Assembly (NCBI GenBank): GCA_943736015.1
Contig: OX031065.1
Coordinates: 43,572,992-43,636,991, forward strand
Length of the DNA stretch: 64,000 nucleotides
Reading direction: 5' to 3'
Origin: Tridacna crocea
Taxonomy: Eukaryota > Mollusca > Bivalvia > Cardiida > Cardiidae
Position numbers and translations under genes: made by a program. Under the pieces are notes generated by a model that had not been told where the DNA came from, did no database searches, and saw nothing but the letters and a program-made list of their open reading frames with translations. Position 1 is the stretch's first letter. The number at the start of each line of letters is the position of its first letter. This document shows, piece after piece, positions 33,742-44,192 of this stretch.

Positions 33742-33941
33742 AGGGCCCGTTTCACTAGTTACAAACAAAATTTGTGTTTGATTTACGTAACTATAGTATA
33801 GTGGCATAAATCTGCCATGAGACGCATGAAAACTGTCATGATAGTTTTCATGTGTCTCGTAGCAGATTAAAGTCACTTTACTATATTCATGTAAAACTTA
33901 TGCAAATTTTGTTTGTAAGTTCCTTGGTAAAACAGAGCCCT
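33742..33941. mobile_element. 200-bp palindromic MITE
   Basis: AGGGCCCGTTTCACTAG and ACAAACAAAATTTG are mirrored by CAAATTTTGTTTGTAAG and AGAGCCCT. The centre CATGAAAACTGTCATGATAG folds on itself. Only copy in the window; no clear target duplication. Confidence 0.65.
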
Positions 33942-34017
33942 GTTCTTTACAGATTCAAATCTCTGTAACTTGAACACTATGAATTTTAAAGTAAAAAGAA
34001 AAAGCACAGTATTCTTC

Positions 34018-34075
34018 ATGGGCGGATCCAGGGGAGGGGGGGGGGGGGGGAACCAGGGGTCTGGACCCCCCCCGG
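34018..34075. repeat. G/C-tract repeat terminus (GGGCGGATCCAGG)
   Basis: GGGCGGATCCAGGGG, a long G run and GGACCCCCCCCGGG. This motif is common at the ends of short DNA elements in invertebrates; no partner end was found here. Confidence 0.4.
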
Positions 34076-34299
34076 GATTTTGGCAAAAATTTGGTTATGA
34101 AAATGAATTTAAAAAAAAAAATTCTAAATGTGGAGAACTCCTCATGGTTAGAACTGGAAACATTGACTTTTCTTATAAACGGCTAACATCAGCTGAAATC
34201 CGGAAATCAATTAAAGTATCATATAATAAGACGAGTGCGTTTTTGGTGGGACCTGCCCTGAGAAAAATACCTCGATCTGCGCATGTTCTTACATTGCAA

Positions 34300-35361
34300 T
34301 AAAAGAAAAATGTTGTTAAAAGGTTGATTATGTTAGTGTTTATAGCTAATGCTTGTCTTGCTTTTAGTACCTGCAGAGCACTGAAAAAGCAGAAGACCTC
34401 TATTGTAGGGTATCAAGTCTGTAGCTCAATGGCGTGAGGCTTTACGAAATATTTTGTGAAAAAGAAAAAAAATGCTGGTAACCATTTGTTTTCAGCAATT
34501 GGCTTTGAAATTGAAGTATGTTACATTTATCTGGTACAGAGTTAAATGGTGGCTATGATACGAACTACCGGTATATGTGCTTGTATTACTCCTGGACCTA
34601 GCTAAACCATTCTTCTAAGAAACTGCATTATTCATCATGAAAAAGTGAAGCTGGAAGGTCTCTAATTATAAGCCACAATAACAGACTTATTTTTCTTTTA
34701 AAAATCTCTCATTTTATGTCAAAAGTTGCAGGATACACCGTCAGTAGGGTCCACATTTACAAAATATTTGGTTTGCACATGCTTATTAGATCTCAAACTG
34801 TTTGTTGTCTTTCAAGTTTAGGAATAATACTAATTTTCTGAAAAAAAACACACCAGGACCTTGCATTACTATAGGAGGTCATTTCAGCTTTGCCATTTGG
34901 AGCACATATATCATTTTTATCATGCCTATGGGAATCAAAGAAATAGAATGCATGATTTGATTTAAAAAAGGCACTTGAGTAGCATGTGCAACCCTTTCTA
35001 AAGATGCAGCCCATCCAAGATTTACTGTTTCTGTCCCAAAGATTTTGGTAATAGCATCTTTTAATTATAATGATTCTTTTGTTTGAGAATTAGGGCAACA
35101 GTCCATACAGAAATTTGAAACAATAAGCCACATCTCTTGGTATATCATCAGATTCTGTTGTCAGGTATTTGACACAGATTGAGTTGTAATTCTCTTGTAC
35201 AGAAGGTCACCTTCTTTAAGAATTTTGTCTATAGATGCACTGTCCCATGTGGTTGGCTTAAAGTAATAAATAAAGTACTGCAGTAATTGCATTATGCCAA
35301 ACTCTGTTTCCATTTTCCGCAAATTTGCTTTAACATCATGTATTTTTTTGTCTAAACTATG
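34300..35361. other. Mostly unassigned
   Basis: An eroded family A core near 34452-34492 (TTTTGTGAAAAAGAAAAA, ATGCTGGTAACCA). Otherwise no support for a gene. Confidence 0.4.
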
Positions 35362-35530
35362 TAAACCCTTTACTACATGGTAAAGTTTTATATCTGTCCA
35401 AATTGGAAGCATGTCATAGTGGCTAAAATGACATACCGGGTAATTTTCTTTGACAGAGTAGAAAACAATGTTTTCAAAAGTCTTCTTCCTCAAGGTTATT
35501 AAAAGTGATCATTGTGTGATGAAGGGATAA
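35362..35530 (-). repeat. Family A MITE with hairpin core deleted
   Basis: TAAACCCTTTACTACATGG and GTCCAAATTGGAAGCAT at the left; AGTAGAAAACAATGTTTTC and TCATTGTGTGATGAAGGGATAA at the right. The stem is cut down to AAAACAATGTTTT. A deletion between the hairpin arms explains it. Confidence 0.7.
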
Positions 35531-35879
35531 ACAAATGGTATGCTTCAAAGAAATAACACTGACTTTTTTTCTTATATCAATAGGCACAATGCATTAAATG
35601 AGGTCAAATTTTTTTTTTTTTGAAAGAAGAAAGAAAAACAGAGAAAAAGTCAATTACTTCTTTTTGTCTTTCTCCACAATATTTTGAAAAGCATTAATTT
35701 TTTAGGGCCAGCAGTTAGCATCCATTTTGTTCAGTATAGTACAGGGATGAAAATGTTAAAATAGACTATTAGTTTTTGAAATTCAAGCAAGGAAGTTGAT
35801 TGAAAGTACATTGGTATTATAATCTTATCAACTGGGTCAAAACTTCAGAATTGTTCAAGTTAAAAGAATTCACAGAAAA

Positions 35880-36003
35880 TAATAGTCAGAAAAAAAAGAA
35901 AATGCATCGACTTGCGAGTTTTTCTTTTCTCATAATGTTTACTAAAGCTTTCTTTTTCAGAGTCTTGAAACCTCAGAATTGTTTTAGTAAGGGTTATGAT
36001 AAA
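35880..36003 (-). repeat. Eroded family A copy
   Basis: AAAAAAGAAAATGCATCGAC, TTTCTTTTCTCATAATGTTT and GAATTGTTTTAGTAAGGGTT keep the order core-right arm-end. Confidence 0.45.
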
Positions 36004-36349
36004 GCTTAGAGAAGTGAATTGTTTCTAGAATTCGATTTGTCATTAATTGAAAGGGCTATTTCTGATAATGCTTTAAAAATGGAAAGACTAAAAGTAAGGA
36101 AAAAGAAAAGGAGGAAAACAATAATTGGTAGTTTTTCCTTTACCAGATGTAAGAAAGGCTTTGAATCTTGTTGTATGAATTTGGTCTTACAGTTGCTAAA
36201 ATATTTTTCTTTGAAGACCAAATCTTGCAATGACAGGTTTGTAAATCTTAAAGTCATACAAAAAGATGTCATGAATAGCTCTTCATGATGAAAGCTGGTC
36301 ATTTATGATATCTAATGAGTAAATATGATGTACACTAGCAGAAAAATCA

Positions 36350-36647
36350 ATACAAAATAAGTACACTTTTGTTATAGAATAGTATTGCAGTAAAAAAATT
36401 ATAATTTTCTGTACATTTTTTCAAGCAATACTATTCTATGTTGACTTGGAATTGTATTGCAGGAAATAAAAATCATGTTTTGAGATAGAATATTATGGAA
36501 ATTAAGAATAACTAAAAAAAATTTTTGATTTCAAATCTGAAATTTTGCCAAAACCTGTAATGATAAAAAACATAAATGATAATGACAAAAACCCATTTTT
36601 GGAAAAAAGTGACTTAGCATAGTATTGCATTCAGCAGTCGACCTATC
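36350..36647 (-). repeat. Inverted-repeat arm, right
   Basis: Inverse of 32270-32590: TGACTTAGCATAGTATTGCA then TTCAGCAGTCG at the outer end and several AATAGTATTGC palindromes inside. It ends exactly where a SINE head begins. Confidence 0.65.
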
Positions 36648-36960
36648 TTAGTTGGCTGAGGTCGTAGTGCAGTTGGCAGGGCAGTGGACTGCGAATCATG
36701 GGGTCACGGGTTTGATCCCCTAGCCAGGCCAACATTCTTTCCAACATTCTTTCCAACATTTGACATAGTCATTTGTCTCTCACCAATGGGTGAATAATTG
36801 CCCAACTGGGATGAGCAGGAGGCTCGGATAGGATGTTGTGGTAGTACTGGTTTGAGAAATACCAGGAATCCATGGGTAGGTGCTGTAGCCCATATGACTT
36901 AAATCATGTTGAAAGCTGCATTTAACCCCATACAATCAATCAAACCAACCTGAATCTCCT
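36648..36960 (+). mobile_element. tRNA-derived SINE (SINE-2), full length
   Basis: Head with A box TAGTGCAGTTGG and B-like box GGGTTTGATCCCC (36665-36720), then a GCCAACATTCTTTCC body shared with 25784-26010, and a CAATCAATCAAACC tail. The head folds roughly like a tRNA but is not a functional tRNA gene. Confidence 0.8.
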
Positions 36961-37405
36961 TGTGCATAAAAGCACCAAATAGGACCCAAAAGGCATTATT
37001 CTAACAACTGTTATAAGCGGTCATCAGGTGATGCAACATGCAACATTCAAATATGAAACTGGGTGGTGCAATCATCTTCGCAAACCAAGGCCGATGATTC
37101 ACTAAGTTACTCTACCCTTGGTGGCTTGAGCTTGATTTTTATGTTCACCCGATACACTTTTTCATTGGATGCAGCCAGCTCTAGCTGCAACGAATGAAAC
37201 CGCTCGTAGCATTTAATCTTTGACAAAAATAGAACAAGGTATCTACCTTTCGAAAAAAAGGTAAAACATGGAAACCCATGTGGATGTCTACTTATCGCTT
37301 CATGTGTATTCGTAAGCGGTTTGTAAAACGATTTTGTTTTTAGAAACATGATGTAGCTCTTAGGGGAGTCATAACCAGCATCCAATAGAGGGCGCATGAT
37401 CGCAG

Positions 37406-37611
37406 CCTTACGAACAAAGTCCGTAACAAAGAAACAAATGAATAAATGCATGGCAGAAATAAGGTACCGAGCGGGATTCGAACCCCGAACTCCCGGACGC
37501 AAGGCCAATACCTTAACCACTGAGCCAAAGAGATATCTCCCTGACGCAGTAGCCAGGTATTGTATTTAAATCGGGAGAATGCCATGCAGGAAGGAGTGGT
37601 CTCCCGTAACA
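37406..37611 (-). repeat. TRIM-1 3' LTR
   Basis: 206 bp. By eye it differs from the 5' LTR at the terminal base and two inner positions, so insertion is recent. Contains an A box (complement of 37517-37527) and a B box (complement of 37474-37484). Confidence 0.88.
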
Positions 37612-37709
37612 CACCCCCTCTTAAAGTCATCATTTATTGATGACTCAAAGCCTTATTAGGCAGGAAGTCCGATTTTGGACAACAAATGGGATTAATGGCT
37701 CAATGGCCA

Positions 37710-37727
37710 ATCCCGGACAAGCCCCCA
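37710..37727 (-). promoter_or_regulatory. TRIM-1 primer-binding site, tRNA-Pro type
   Basis: Minus strand TGGGGGCTTGTCCGGGAT, immediately after the 5' LTR. It complements the 3' 18 nt of animal tRNA-Pro with one mismatch. Confidence 0.88.
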
Positions 37728-37933
37728 TCTTACGAACAAAGTCCGTAACAAAGAAACAAATGAATAAATGCATGGCAGAAATAAGGTACCGAGCGGGATT
37801 CGAACCCCGAACTCCCGGACGCAAGGCCAATACCTTAACCACTGAGCCAAAGAGCTATCTCCCTGACGCAGTAGCCAGGTATTGTATTTAAATCGGAAGA
37901 ATGCCATGCAGGAAGGAGTGGTCTCCCGTAACA
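37728..37933 (-). repeat. TRIM-1 5' LTR
   Basis: 206 bp, starts TGTTACGGGAGACC, ends CGTAAGA. Its end is not the usual CA; both TRIM copies share this, so it is a family property. Confidence 0.88.
37796..37849 (-). promoter_or_regulatory. Internal Pol III promoter (A and B boxes) in the TRIM-1 LTR
   Basis: A box TGGCTCAGTGG (complement of 37839-37849) fits TRGYNNARNNG fully; B box GGTTCGAATCC (complement of 37796-37806) fits GGTTCGANTCC fully. Spacing is that of a tRNA gene. The surrounding ~75 nt looks tRNA-like, but the T-stem pairs poorly, so it is a derived module and not a working tRNA. It points in the same direction as the element. Confidence 0.85.
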
Positions 37934-38019
37934 GCAGGAATCTTGAAATCGGGCTCAATCAGCCAAGGTAGTGATCGTAAACTTGGCTCGCGAGGATGTG
38001 GTGCAATATGCAAAAGTGT

Positions 38020-38340
38020 AAATCTCTAGGCCTTTATTTGTCATAGGTTGTTTGAAGATATTACCTTTATTTCAGCCTTTCTGTTACCATGACAACCAGA
38101 GATTTTGACAGAATTTAGAATTTTTTATTTTCATTACATGTATTGTTTTTTTTATAACTTTGCTGTAGCTTCACCAAACGAACATCCCCGTCAAATTTCA
38201 GCTTGATTTGCTCACTGGTTAAGGAGGAGAAAATTTTGAAAGAAAACATAGACAGACAGATGGACAGACAACAGACGATGACTGATCACAATAGCTCACC
38301 TTGCACATAACTCTGCACTTCATGCTCAAGTGAGTTAAAA
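38020..38340 (+). repeat. Pearl-like 3' end fragment
   Basis: TTTACCATGACAACCAGAG-type text, GACAGACAGATGGACAGAC, GATCACAATAGCTCACC and the closing CATGCTCAAGTGAGTTAAAA. Confidence 0.65.
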
Positions 38341-40704
38341 TGGAATGGTCCATTTACACTTCCCTGCAGGCACAAATTTTAACATAAATCATACTCAGTA
38401 GAGTACTTAATTGACAAGGAGGCATTCAAATTATTAATAATTCCTCAAAATCCTTTTAAAAAGCTAACAATCATAAATGGCATGCAAAAGGCACCCGACA
38501 GAACCTCTTCTACACTTTTAAAAGCTGGACATCATACCATGGCCTTACAAGTTCATATGTCTGTGTCGTTTTTAAAACTATTTTTGTTTCTGTTGTTTGA
38601 AGTATTTATATGTCTTCAGTGCATTAAACATTTTGTTTGACAATCTGGTCCACCCGATTTCCATGCACATAAGCATTTTAACGGTTACCTTATCTACTAG
38701 GAAAATCGAGTAATTTATGTGTAAATGCTCTCAAATATTATCTAAGTATCTCACATAATAATAATAACACCAGTATTTGTAGATTCTATCTGAACTTGGT
38801 TAATTTCTATGTTCTTTTCATCCATTGGGCGCTTGCACACTGAGTTTTAACCATTTACAACACATTTGATTGGCTGAAAGCATTCATAGACTGGGAACAT
38901 CATATCAGACTGGGAACATTTGTTTCATGAAAAAGCCTCTCATAATTATTAGATATAAGATCAAACAAAAAAAGTGTCAAAGGGTCGATACAAGGGTGTG
39001 TAGATCTTGTTCAATACTTTCTACTTTGATGAGATAATTTATAAATTCTACTAAAATGAATCCAGTTTTTATGAATTTTGTCTTTAATCAAGTATCATTG
39101 AGTGTTCAAATTCTGTGAGTATCCTTGAACTGGTCACACGGTATTTCAGGTTGTGATGCTTGCCAAATATTTAGATGTGTTTTTGCAACTGAATATCACC
39201 ACAATTCAAGCTTAAAAAAATAACAAGTTGCCAGGGTTACTGGAAACAGAGGCCGTTTTTCTTATTTCCAAATAGCGTCCTAAATCCAAAAATATTGTGG
39301 CCAATTACCATATATGCACGACAATAAGACACATTTTTTCCCTAGAATTTTCAGCTTGAAACACCTACGGGAGCTTCTTATAAGTGCATAATCAAAGGAC
39401 TTTGTGAAATGTGAAATTCCATCTGAAGAATGTACTAACCAGCCAATCAGTAGGAATGAAAAAAAAAACCTCAAGAATGAGTAACGCTGATGTAAAGCCA
39501 TAAGTGACTAAGTAAAAGTTGTTATTATCACCTATTGTGAAGAAATAAAAGTTTAGAACACTCAGTTTTTGTTCTTTACTTGTAAGTTTAGATTGAAAGG
39601 ACAGGTATTTGACTCTAATTCAATACTCTTACTGTTTCAGTTTTAGTCAATCTAAATACGGCCCACTAGTTCACTGTAATATAGATAACCGTATGGTCTA
39701 CTGATTGACCCTTTTTACAATTCTAAAATTCAAAGATGAATCAGTACACTTTTCAAAATCAAATGCATTCAGAAAATTGATCAGTTTTGGCATTGTGACG
39801 ACTTAGAATGATGTAAAAAGACAAGTAACCAAACTGGGGTAAAGATTTCCAAAGCGCAATCAGGGCTGAAAAATAGTGATAGAAATAGCTGGGCCCTTAC
39901 AACAGGAGGGTACGAAGTATACTTGGGCATGTCCAAATTGACCACTGTCCCACCCCACACACACCTCCAAAAAATCCCTTACTGAGTACCATTTCAATTT
40001 ACTTTTGCTCTTAGTGCCTTCAGTTGAAGACAAATATACGTCAGGCACATAGGAAGCATTTACAATTAGCACTGTTATGATGACCAAAACAAAATTTGCA
40101 ATTTCACATATTTCTTTTGTGTGTGTTAGTCAGAGTTGAACAGTTGCATTGTGGGACGAAACCCACGACCAACTTTCAATTTGATGTTCAACGAACCAAC
40201 CCTATCTTTGTTCTTATACTTTCTATCTACCTCTAGTTATGTAGCTCTGTTCTATTTTCTCTCAGCGTTTTCTGTGTCAAATTTGATGACGACCAAGGTT
40301 TAAATATGCATTTTATCGTAAGCTTTTAGCAAAAAGTGCAGACGTTATATTCATAGATTTTAACTGGCTTCACCACTGGCAACTATTACTGATGTCAGGT
40401 AAACTGGGAACCAGGGAAAACTGTTGATATTACAATGACTTAAATAAGTCAATGTCATAGCGTTCTCACACGACCGGTGTACCGAAAAATCTCGAAGTAG
40501 TTCACTTTCACACAAAGATAATCCTAAACAAACAGACTCAAATTTTCATTAGAATTATTACTCTTAATTCAACCCAATTAGTCATTCTGAATTTATTTCT
40601 GGGCATCAGACTTTTTACCATGAAGACTGGGCAGGTCTGACCTCCATTTTGACAGGTCCATCGGACCCTCGCCTTGTTTTTTTCCCCCGGTCCGATCTCC
40701 ATTT
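38341..40704. other. Longest stretch without recognised repeats
   Basis: AT-rich, low in palindromes, no open frame above ~75 codons and no domain I recognise. It may be unique intergenic or intronic DNA. Confidence 0.45.
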
Positions 40705-40712
40705 CAGTAGGT

Positions 40713-41880
40713 TAGGGCTCCGTATCGGTCAGTTTGATCGATACAACATTTGTATCGATACAAAAGGATGGATATTCGATATATCATATGATATTTCAAT
40801 TTTCAATAAAAGAAAGAAAAGAATGCGAAAATTGTGTTTGTTCTTTTTTCAGCATACCTGAAAAACAAAATACTGCAAACTTAACACTATAGATTGCATT
40901 GAAATTTCATAATTATTTAGGCCTAAATTAATATGAATTCTAACTAGATCTACATTTACTACTCATTAAAAAGCTGAAAAGACAGTCTAAGAGGACTCTG
41001 ATCGGACAATGTCAAGGAGACATTTTGTTGTGTCATGGGTTTCCGTGTTTTTTTTTTCACCGAACAATTTTTCATGCGTGTTAATTTCTGGACAGGTATG
41101 TTCGCATGATTCGACATAGATTTCTCAATAAGGATTAGAACTACATGTAGCATCAAAACCTGTTTACTCACGATAAACAGATAATGGCCTTTTTTGTCCA
41201 TGTTTTTTCTTACGTGAGGTCTCGCGTGTGATTAACATTTGTAATGCAAATTTCAAGTATATAAAATGATTTACACAATAATTTACGCGAGTCGGAACAC
41301 TGATTTCAGATAAACTAACGGAAAAAGAGATTTGATTTTCGAACCACATTTTTCGGCAATATTAAAAGATCGACCAAATAAAATCTTAGGAAGGTTGAAA
41401 GGTCACAGCTTCAATTATTTCCATCGCTACCTCTCGATCACATCACGAGATGTTCATTACCTTTCTTTAATCAACTATATTGACCAATTATCAGCATAAA
41501 TCTGTCTGCAATCTGCTGATTGATGCATAATTTGCAGATTTCAAACAACATGACGGGGGAACGAGAATAGGGGTATTAGCTAATTGTCATCCATTGTGTA
41601 ATGGGTACAGGGCGAGTAATAAAGAATGACGCATTTCGATTGGTTTTAAGTTTCCCAGGTAGCCACACCTACCTCTACTACTCGACTTTAGAGATTACCT
41701 AAGGTAAACTTGTAATGAATTTTGCCGTTAAAAACAACTAAATTGGGTATTTATATGCTTTACTTTTATTTTCTTTTGATGATCGATATTTTGTTCGATA
41801 CAGAAACGTTCGATCCGATATATCTATTGAATGTAAAATACCGGTTTTAGATATATATCAAGTACCGGTACGGAGCCCTA
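40713..41880. mobile_element. hAT-type non-autonomous transposon, 1168 bp
   Basis: TIRs TAGGGCTCCGTATCGGT and ACCGGTACGGAGCCCTA. Flanked by an exact 8-bp duplication CAGTAGGT at 40705-40712 and 41881-41888. An 8-bp duplication with short TIRs defines the hAT group. Subterminal GATCGATA/GATACA words are repeated near both ends. No transposase: the largest open frames are below 85 codons. Confidence 0.92.
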
Positions 41881-42039
41881 CAGTAGGTCCCGGACCTCGG
41901 ACCAGCGCTTTTTCTTCAGCACTGGCAATTCAGATCTAAAAAGAAATTATAAAGCATTTATTAGTTGATAGTCGAGGTAAGGGTTGTGACTGCAGTGTGT
42001 ATTTTCCAACACAGTACACACCCACTTTTAAATGATTTA

Positions 42040-42424
42040 CAGCAAGATGTTAAACTTTTACAGATTAAACTTGTTGTCTGCGCATGTCATATTTTTTGAA
42101 GATTCGACTGTCTTATATGACGCATCACTAGCCCAGAAAGCGGGCTGACTGTAATATTACGCTGAAAGTAGCAATGTTGAAAATAATTTTTATCAATACA
42201 TTTGAGGAGAAATGAGACCTGCTTTAGCTTCAGATTTCTCTAAACTGCTTATAATAGCTGAGTAAATTGCATGAGGTAGGGTTTTATTGATTAACCTTTA
42301 TTCAAATTTTAAATTCAAAGTAACGGTTGTCTCGTAGGAAAGTGATTCGGTTCAGTACCCAGGATGCCCATATTAGATAAATGAATATTTATAGAATGCC
42401 ATCTTGTGGGAGATAATGAGGTTA
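42040..42424 (+). repeat. Dispersed repeat, copy 1
   Basis: GTCTGCGCATGTCA, CAAAGTAACGGTTGT and TTTATAGAATGCCATCTTGTG in this order, matching 46200-47465, which carries an extra ~850-bp insertion. Confidence 0.65.
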
Positions 42425-42476
42425 AACTATCAAGGACAGCAATCGATAAATTAGTGCAGGTTACAGCAGACTTTAT

Positions 42477-42702
42477 TTAACACTTTTCCAAACAACATAA
42501 TTATCTTAGACTGGTCCAAACTGAAGGATTTGCAGACAAAAAAATTAACTTGGTTCTAAGATTAAAGCTTGCTATTGGAGGGCAGAACACATTGTAGGAA
42601 AAGGGAAAATGCTGGTTACCATCATTTCAGCTTTTCCCCCAGTGTTTTCAGTGGCTTTTTTCTCACCGTCAAGAAAACTCGAGATTGTCTGGTTAAGAGT
42701 AA
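42477..42702 (-). mobile_element. Family A TTAA MITE, diverged
   Basis: TTAACACTTTTCCAAACAAC at the left, GATTGTCTGGTTAAGAGTAA at the right. The core arms are kept with several mismatches around GGTTACC. Confidence 0.78.
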
Positions 42703-42726
42703 CACAGCCTAGAGTTACAGAAAGAT

Positions 42727-42778
42727 GATTGCTTATTATATAATTTAGATTTGATTGCTTATTATATAATTTAGATTT
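42727..42778. repeat. 26-bp perfect tandem duplication
   Basis: GATTGCTTATTATATAATTT plus AGATTT occurs twice back to back. Confidence 0.95.
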
Positions 42779-42864
42779 GATTAGCAAGCATTACAATCTC
42801 ATTCTCTTTTGTGATGACTCATCATTTATGGCCAGAAAGTATCCTTGCAATATGATTCGACTAT

Positions 42865-43171
42865 TTAACCTTTTACCAAATAATTCATCAGCGACGTAGG
42901 AAGGATTTCAAGATTGGGGGGGGCTAACTTCGAAATACTGAGGTTTTTTGCGTGGTAGTTTCATTGCGCTAAGAACTCGTATTTTAGTTACTATGATTTT
43001 CAAAATTATTGGGGGGACTGAGCCCCCCCTAGCCCCCCTTGTTCCTACGGGCCTGTTCATGGTAATTACAACTTGAAACAAAATTCTGTTTTTGAGTCCG
43101 GTACTTCTTGTAATTTTCAAATCCTTTCAATATGGACTGGTCCAAATTTCTTTCATTTGGAAAAGACTTAA
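42865..43171 (+). mobile_element. Family A TTAA MITE interrupted by a G/C-tract MITE
   Basis: TTAACCTTTTACCAAATAAT at the left, then an insertion (42889-43055), then GGTAATTACAACTTGAAAC..., TTTCAATATGGACTGGTCC and TTGGAAAAGACTTAA. Most of the hairpin is lost. Its right TTAA (43168-43171) is shared with the next copy. Confidence 0.7.
42889..43055 (+). mobile_element. Short G/C-tract MITE with CAG..CGTAGGAA ends
   Basis: 167 bp, CAGCGACGTAGGAAGG to GTTCCTACGGGCCTG, flanked by TTCAT on both sides (42884-42888, 43056-43060). Inverse of 3778-3955, with GGGGGGG runs and TTAGTTACTATGATTTTCAA inside. Confidence 0.75.
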
Positions 43172-43386
43172 CCCTTTACCAAACAATCCCTGGTTTTTAC
43201 GACCCATAGGAAGAAACCTTCTGAAAACATTTTGGGAAAAGGAGAAAATGCTGGTAATCAGAATTTTCTCCTTTTCCCACAATGTTTTCTACTCTTCTGA
43301 AGTCAACTTTCAATTTTTGAGTAACTTTTATCTTCTCATCTACAAATGCTTTCAGTTTGGACAAGTCTAAAATTTTGTCATTTGCA
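43168..43386 (+). mobile_element. Family A TTAA MITE, near full length
   Basis: TTAACCCTTTACCAAACAAT at the left, TTTTGTCATTTGCATTG at the right where the end has decayed. Core stem with GGTAATCAG centre. Confidence 0.8.
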
Positions 43387-43681
43387 TTGTACTGAGCGTA
43401 ATACAGTTTAGTACTTCAGTCCGTTGATTTAACTCTTCCTGTCCGCACGTAGATTCTGTAGGGTAATAGGGTATACCCATTGATAAATTAACAGTATGAG
43501 CTAACAAGTGGTCAAAGGAATCATTTTAACGAAAAATGTGTGTTGTTTTGTCTATGCCTTAAATTTTTATCATGTCATTTCAAAAAGAAATTAAAGTATT
43601 ACTGCCGAGTTGCCAGATATTAGGTCACGCCATTTTGGCTCAAGGAGGCCAACGGCATGTTCGTTTTTAAGCGGCTGACTG

Positions 43682-44032
43682 TTGAAATTAACATCAATTT
43701 TTTTACATGAAAACGATCAGAAAGGATTATTTTATGCAGACAAGCACTTTCTTCTTACTATTCCTCTCGAAACTCTTTGTTCTATTTTGATGTTTCCTTA
43801 TCATCACGGAATTCGAACACTCAAGGCTATCATGAGAGCATCGATTGAATTTTGGAACACTACTGGTACGTACGATGACACAACGAAGCAAGAAACATTC
43901 TTCACATTTTCCACTCATACTGAATTAATCTGGCTTGTACTCGTCGAAACTGGTAGAAATTCAATAAAAAATCAACAATTCATGGATAAAATCGATATCC
44001 TGTACAAATATAAAAGTAAATTATGGAAATAA
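43682..44032 (+). CDS. Unrecognised 116-codon open frame, doubtful
   Basis: Starts at an ATG in AAATTAACATC context and ends in TAA. The translation has a mixed composition and is not derived from any repeat I recognise here, which sets it apart from the other open frames. It has no motif, signal peptide or membrane segment I can name, and no clear splice sites, promoter or polyadenylation context. It may be chance, or a fragment of an exon or transposon. I would not annotate it as a gene without expression or homology. Confidence 0.12.
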   Translation: MKLTSIFLHENDQKGLFYADKHFLLTIPLETLCSILMFPYHHGIRTLKAIMRASIEFWNTTGTYDDTTKQETFFTFSTHTELIWLVLVETGRNSIKNQQFMDKIDILYKYKSKLWK

Positions 44033-44192
44033 TTACCTTTATTTCAGTATTTCGCTTCAATTTCATCCCGCCATCAAAGCATATATGCACATCCGGTTCC
44101 GTCTGGTACCCATCCTTTGATCCACGGAGTAAGTGACTGGTATCCGTCCAATTCTACTCAACATTAGAATTGAAAATTCACGTCACGGTCAA

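Larger units (their letters stand above)
37406..37933 (-). mobile_element. TRIM-1: miniature LTR retrotransposon with tRNA-like LTRs
   Basis: 528 bp on the minus strand: 206-bp 5' LTR (37728-37933), 116-bp core, 206-bp 3' LTR (37406-37611). LTRs start TGTTACGG. The 18-nt primer site directly follows the 5' LTR, and AAGAGGGGG lies next to the 3' LTR. A 4-bp duplication GCAG flanks it (37402-37405, 37934-37937). The empty site in the related MITE at 14620 reads GCGCATCGCAGG. There is no room for gag or pol, so it must use proteins of another LTR element. Open frames through the LTRs are by-products of the tRNA-like part. Confidence 0.9.
37073..37998 (-). mobile_element. Mutator-like MITE (family M) holding a TRIM
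   Basis: TIRs CATCTTCGCAAACCAAGG and TTGGCTCGCGAGGATG. Flanked by an exact 9-bp duplication TGGTGCAAT at 37064-37072 and 37999-38007. Removing 37406-37933 leaves an element of about the size and order of 14620-15010 in inverse orientation. This supports the MULE assignment and shows the TRIM came later. Confidence 0.9.

Noticed and set aside
36648..36720. Functional tRNA gene at the SINE-2 head
   Set aside because: The body and CAAT tail follow directly and a second body copy exists at 25784; it is a SINE head.
37107..37520. 137-codon minus-strand frame and its relatives at 37645-37958 and 57945-58561
   Set aside because: They read through the tRNA-like part of the TRIM LTRs; the RPGVRGSNPA-type text is a typical by-product of B-box sequence.
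37462..37535. Functional tRNA gene in the TRIM LTR
   Set aside because: A and B boxes fit, but the T-stem and acceptor stem pair poorly and the module occurs only inside the LTRs.
43856..43880. ACTGGTACGTACGATGAC as a palindromic regulatory site
   Set aside because: Short, single and expected by chance.
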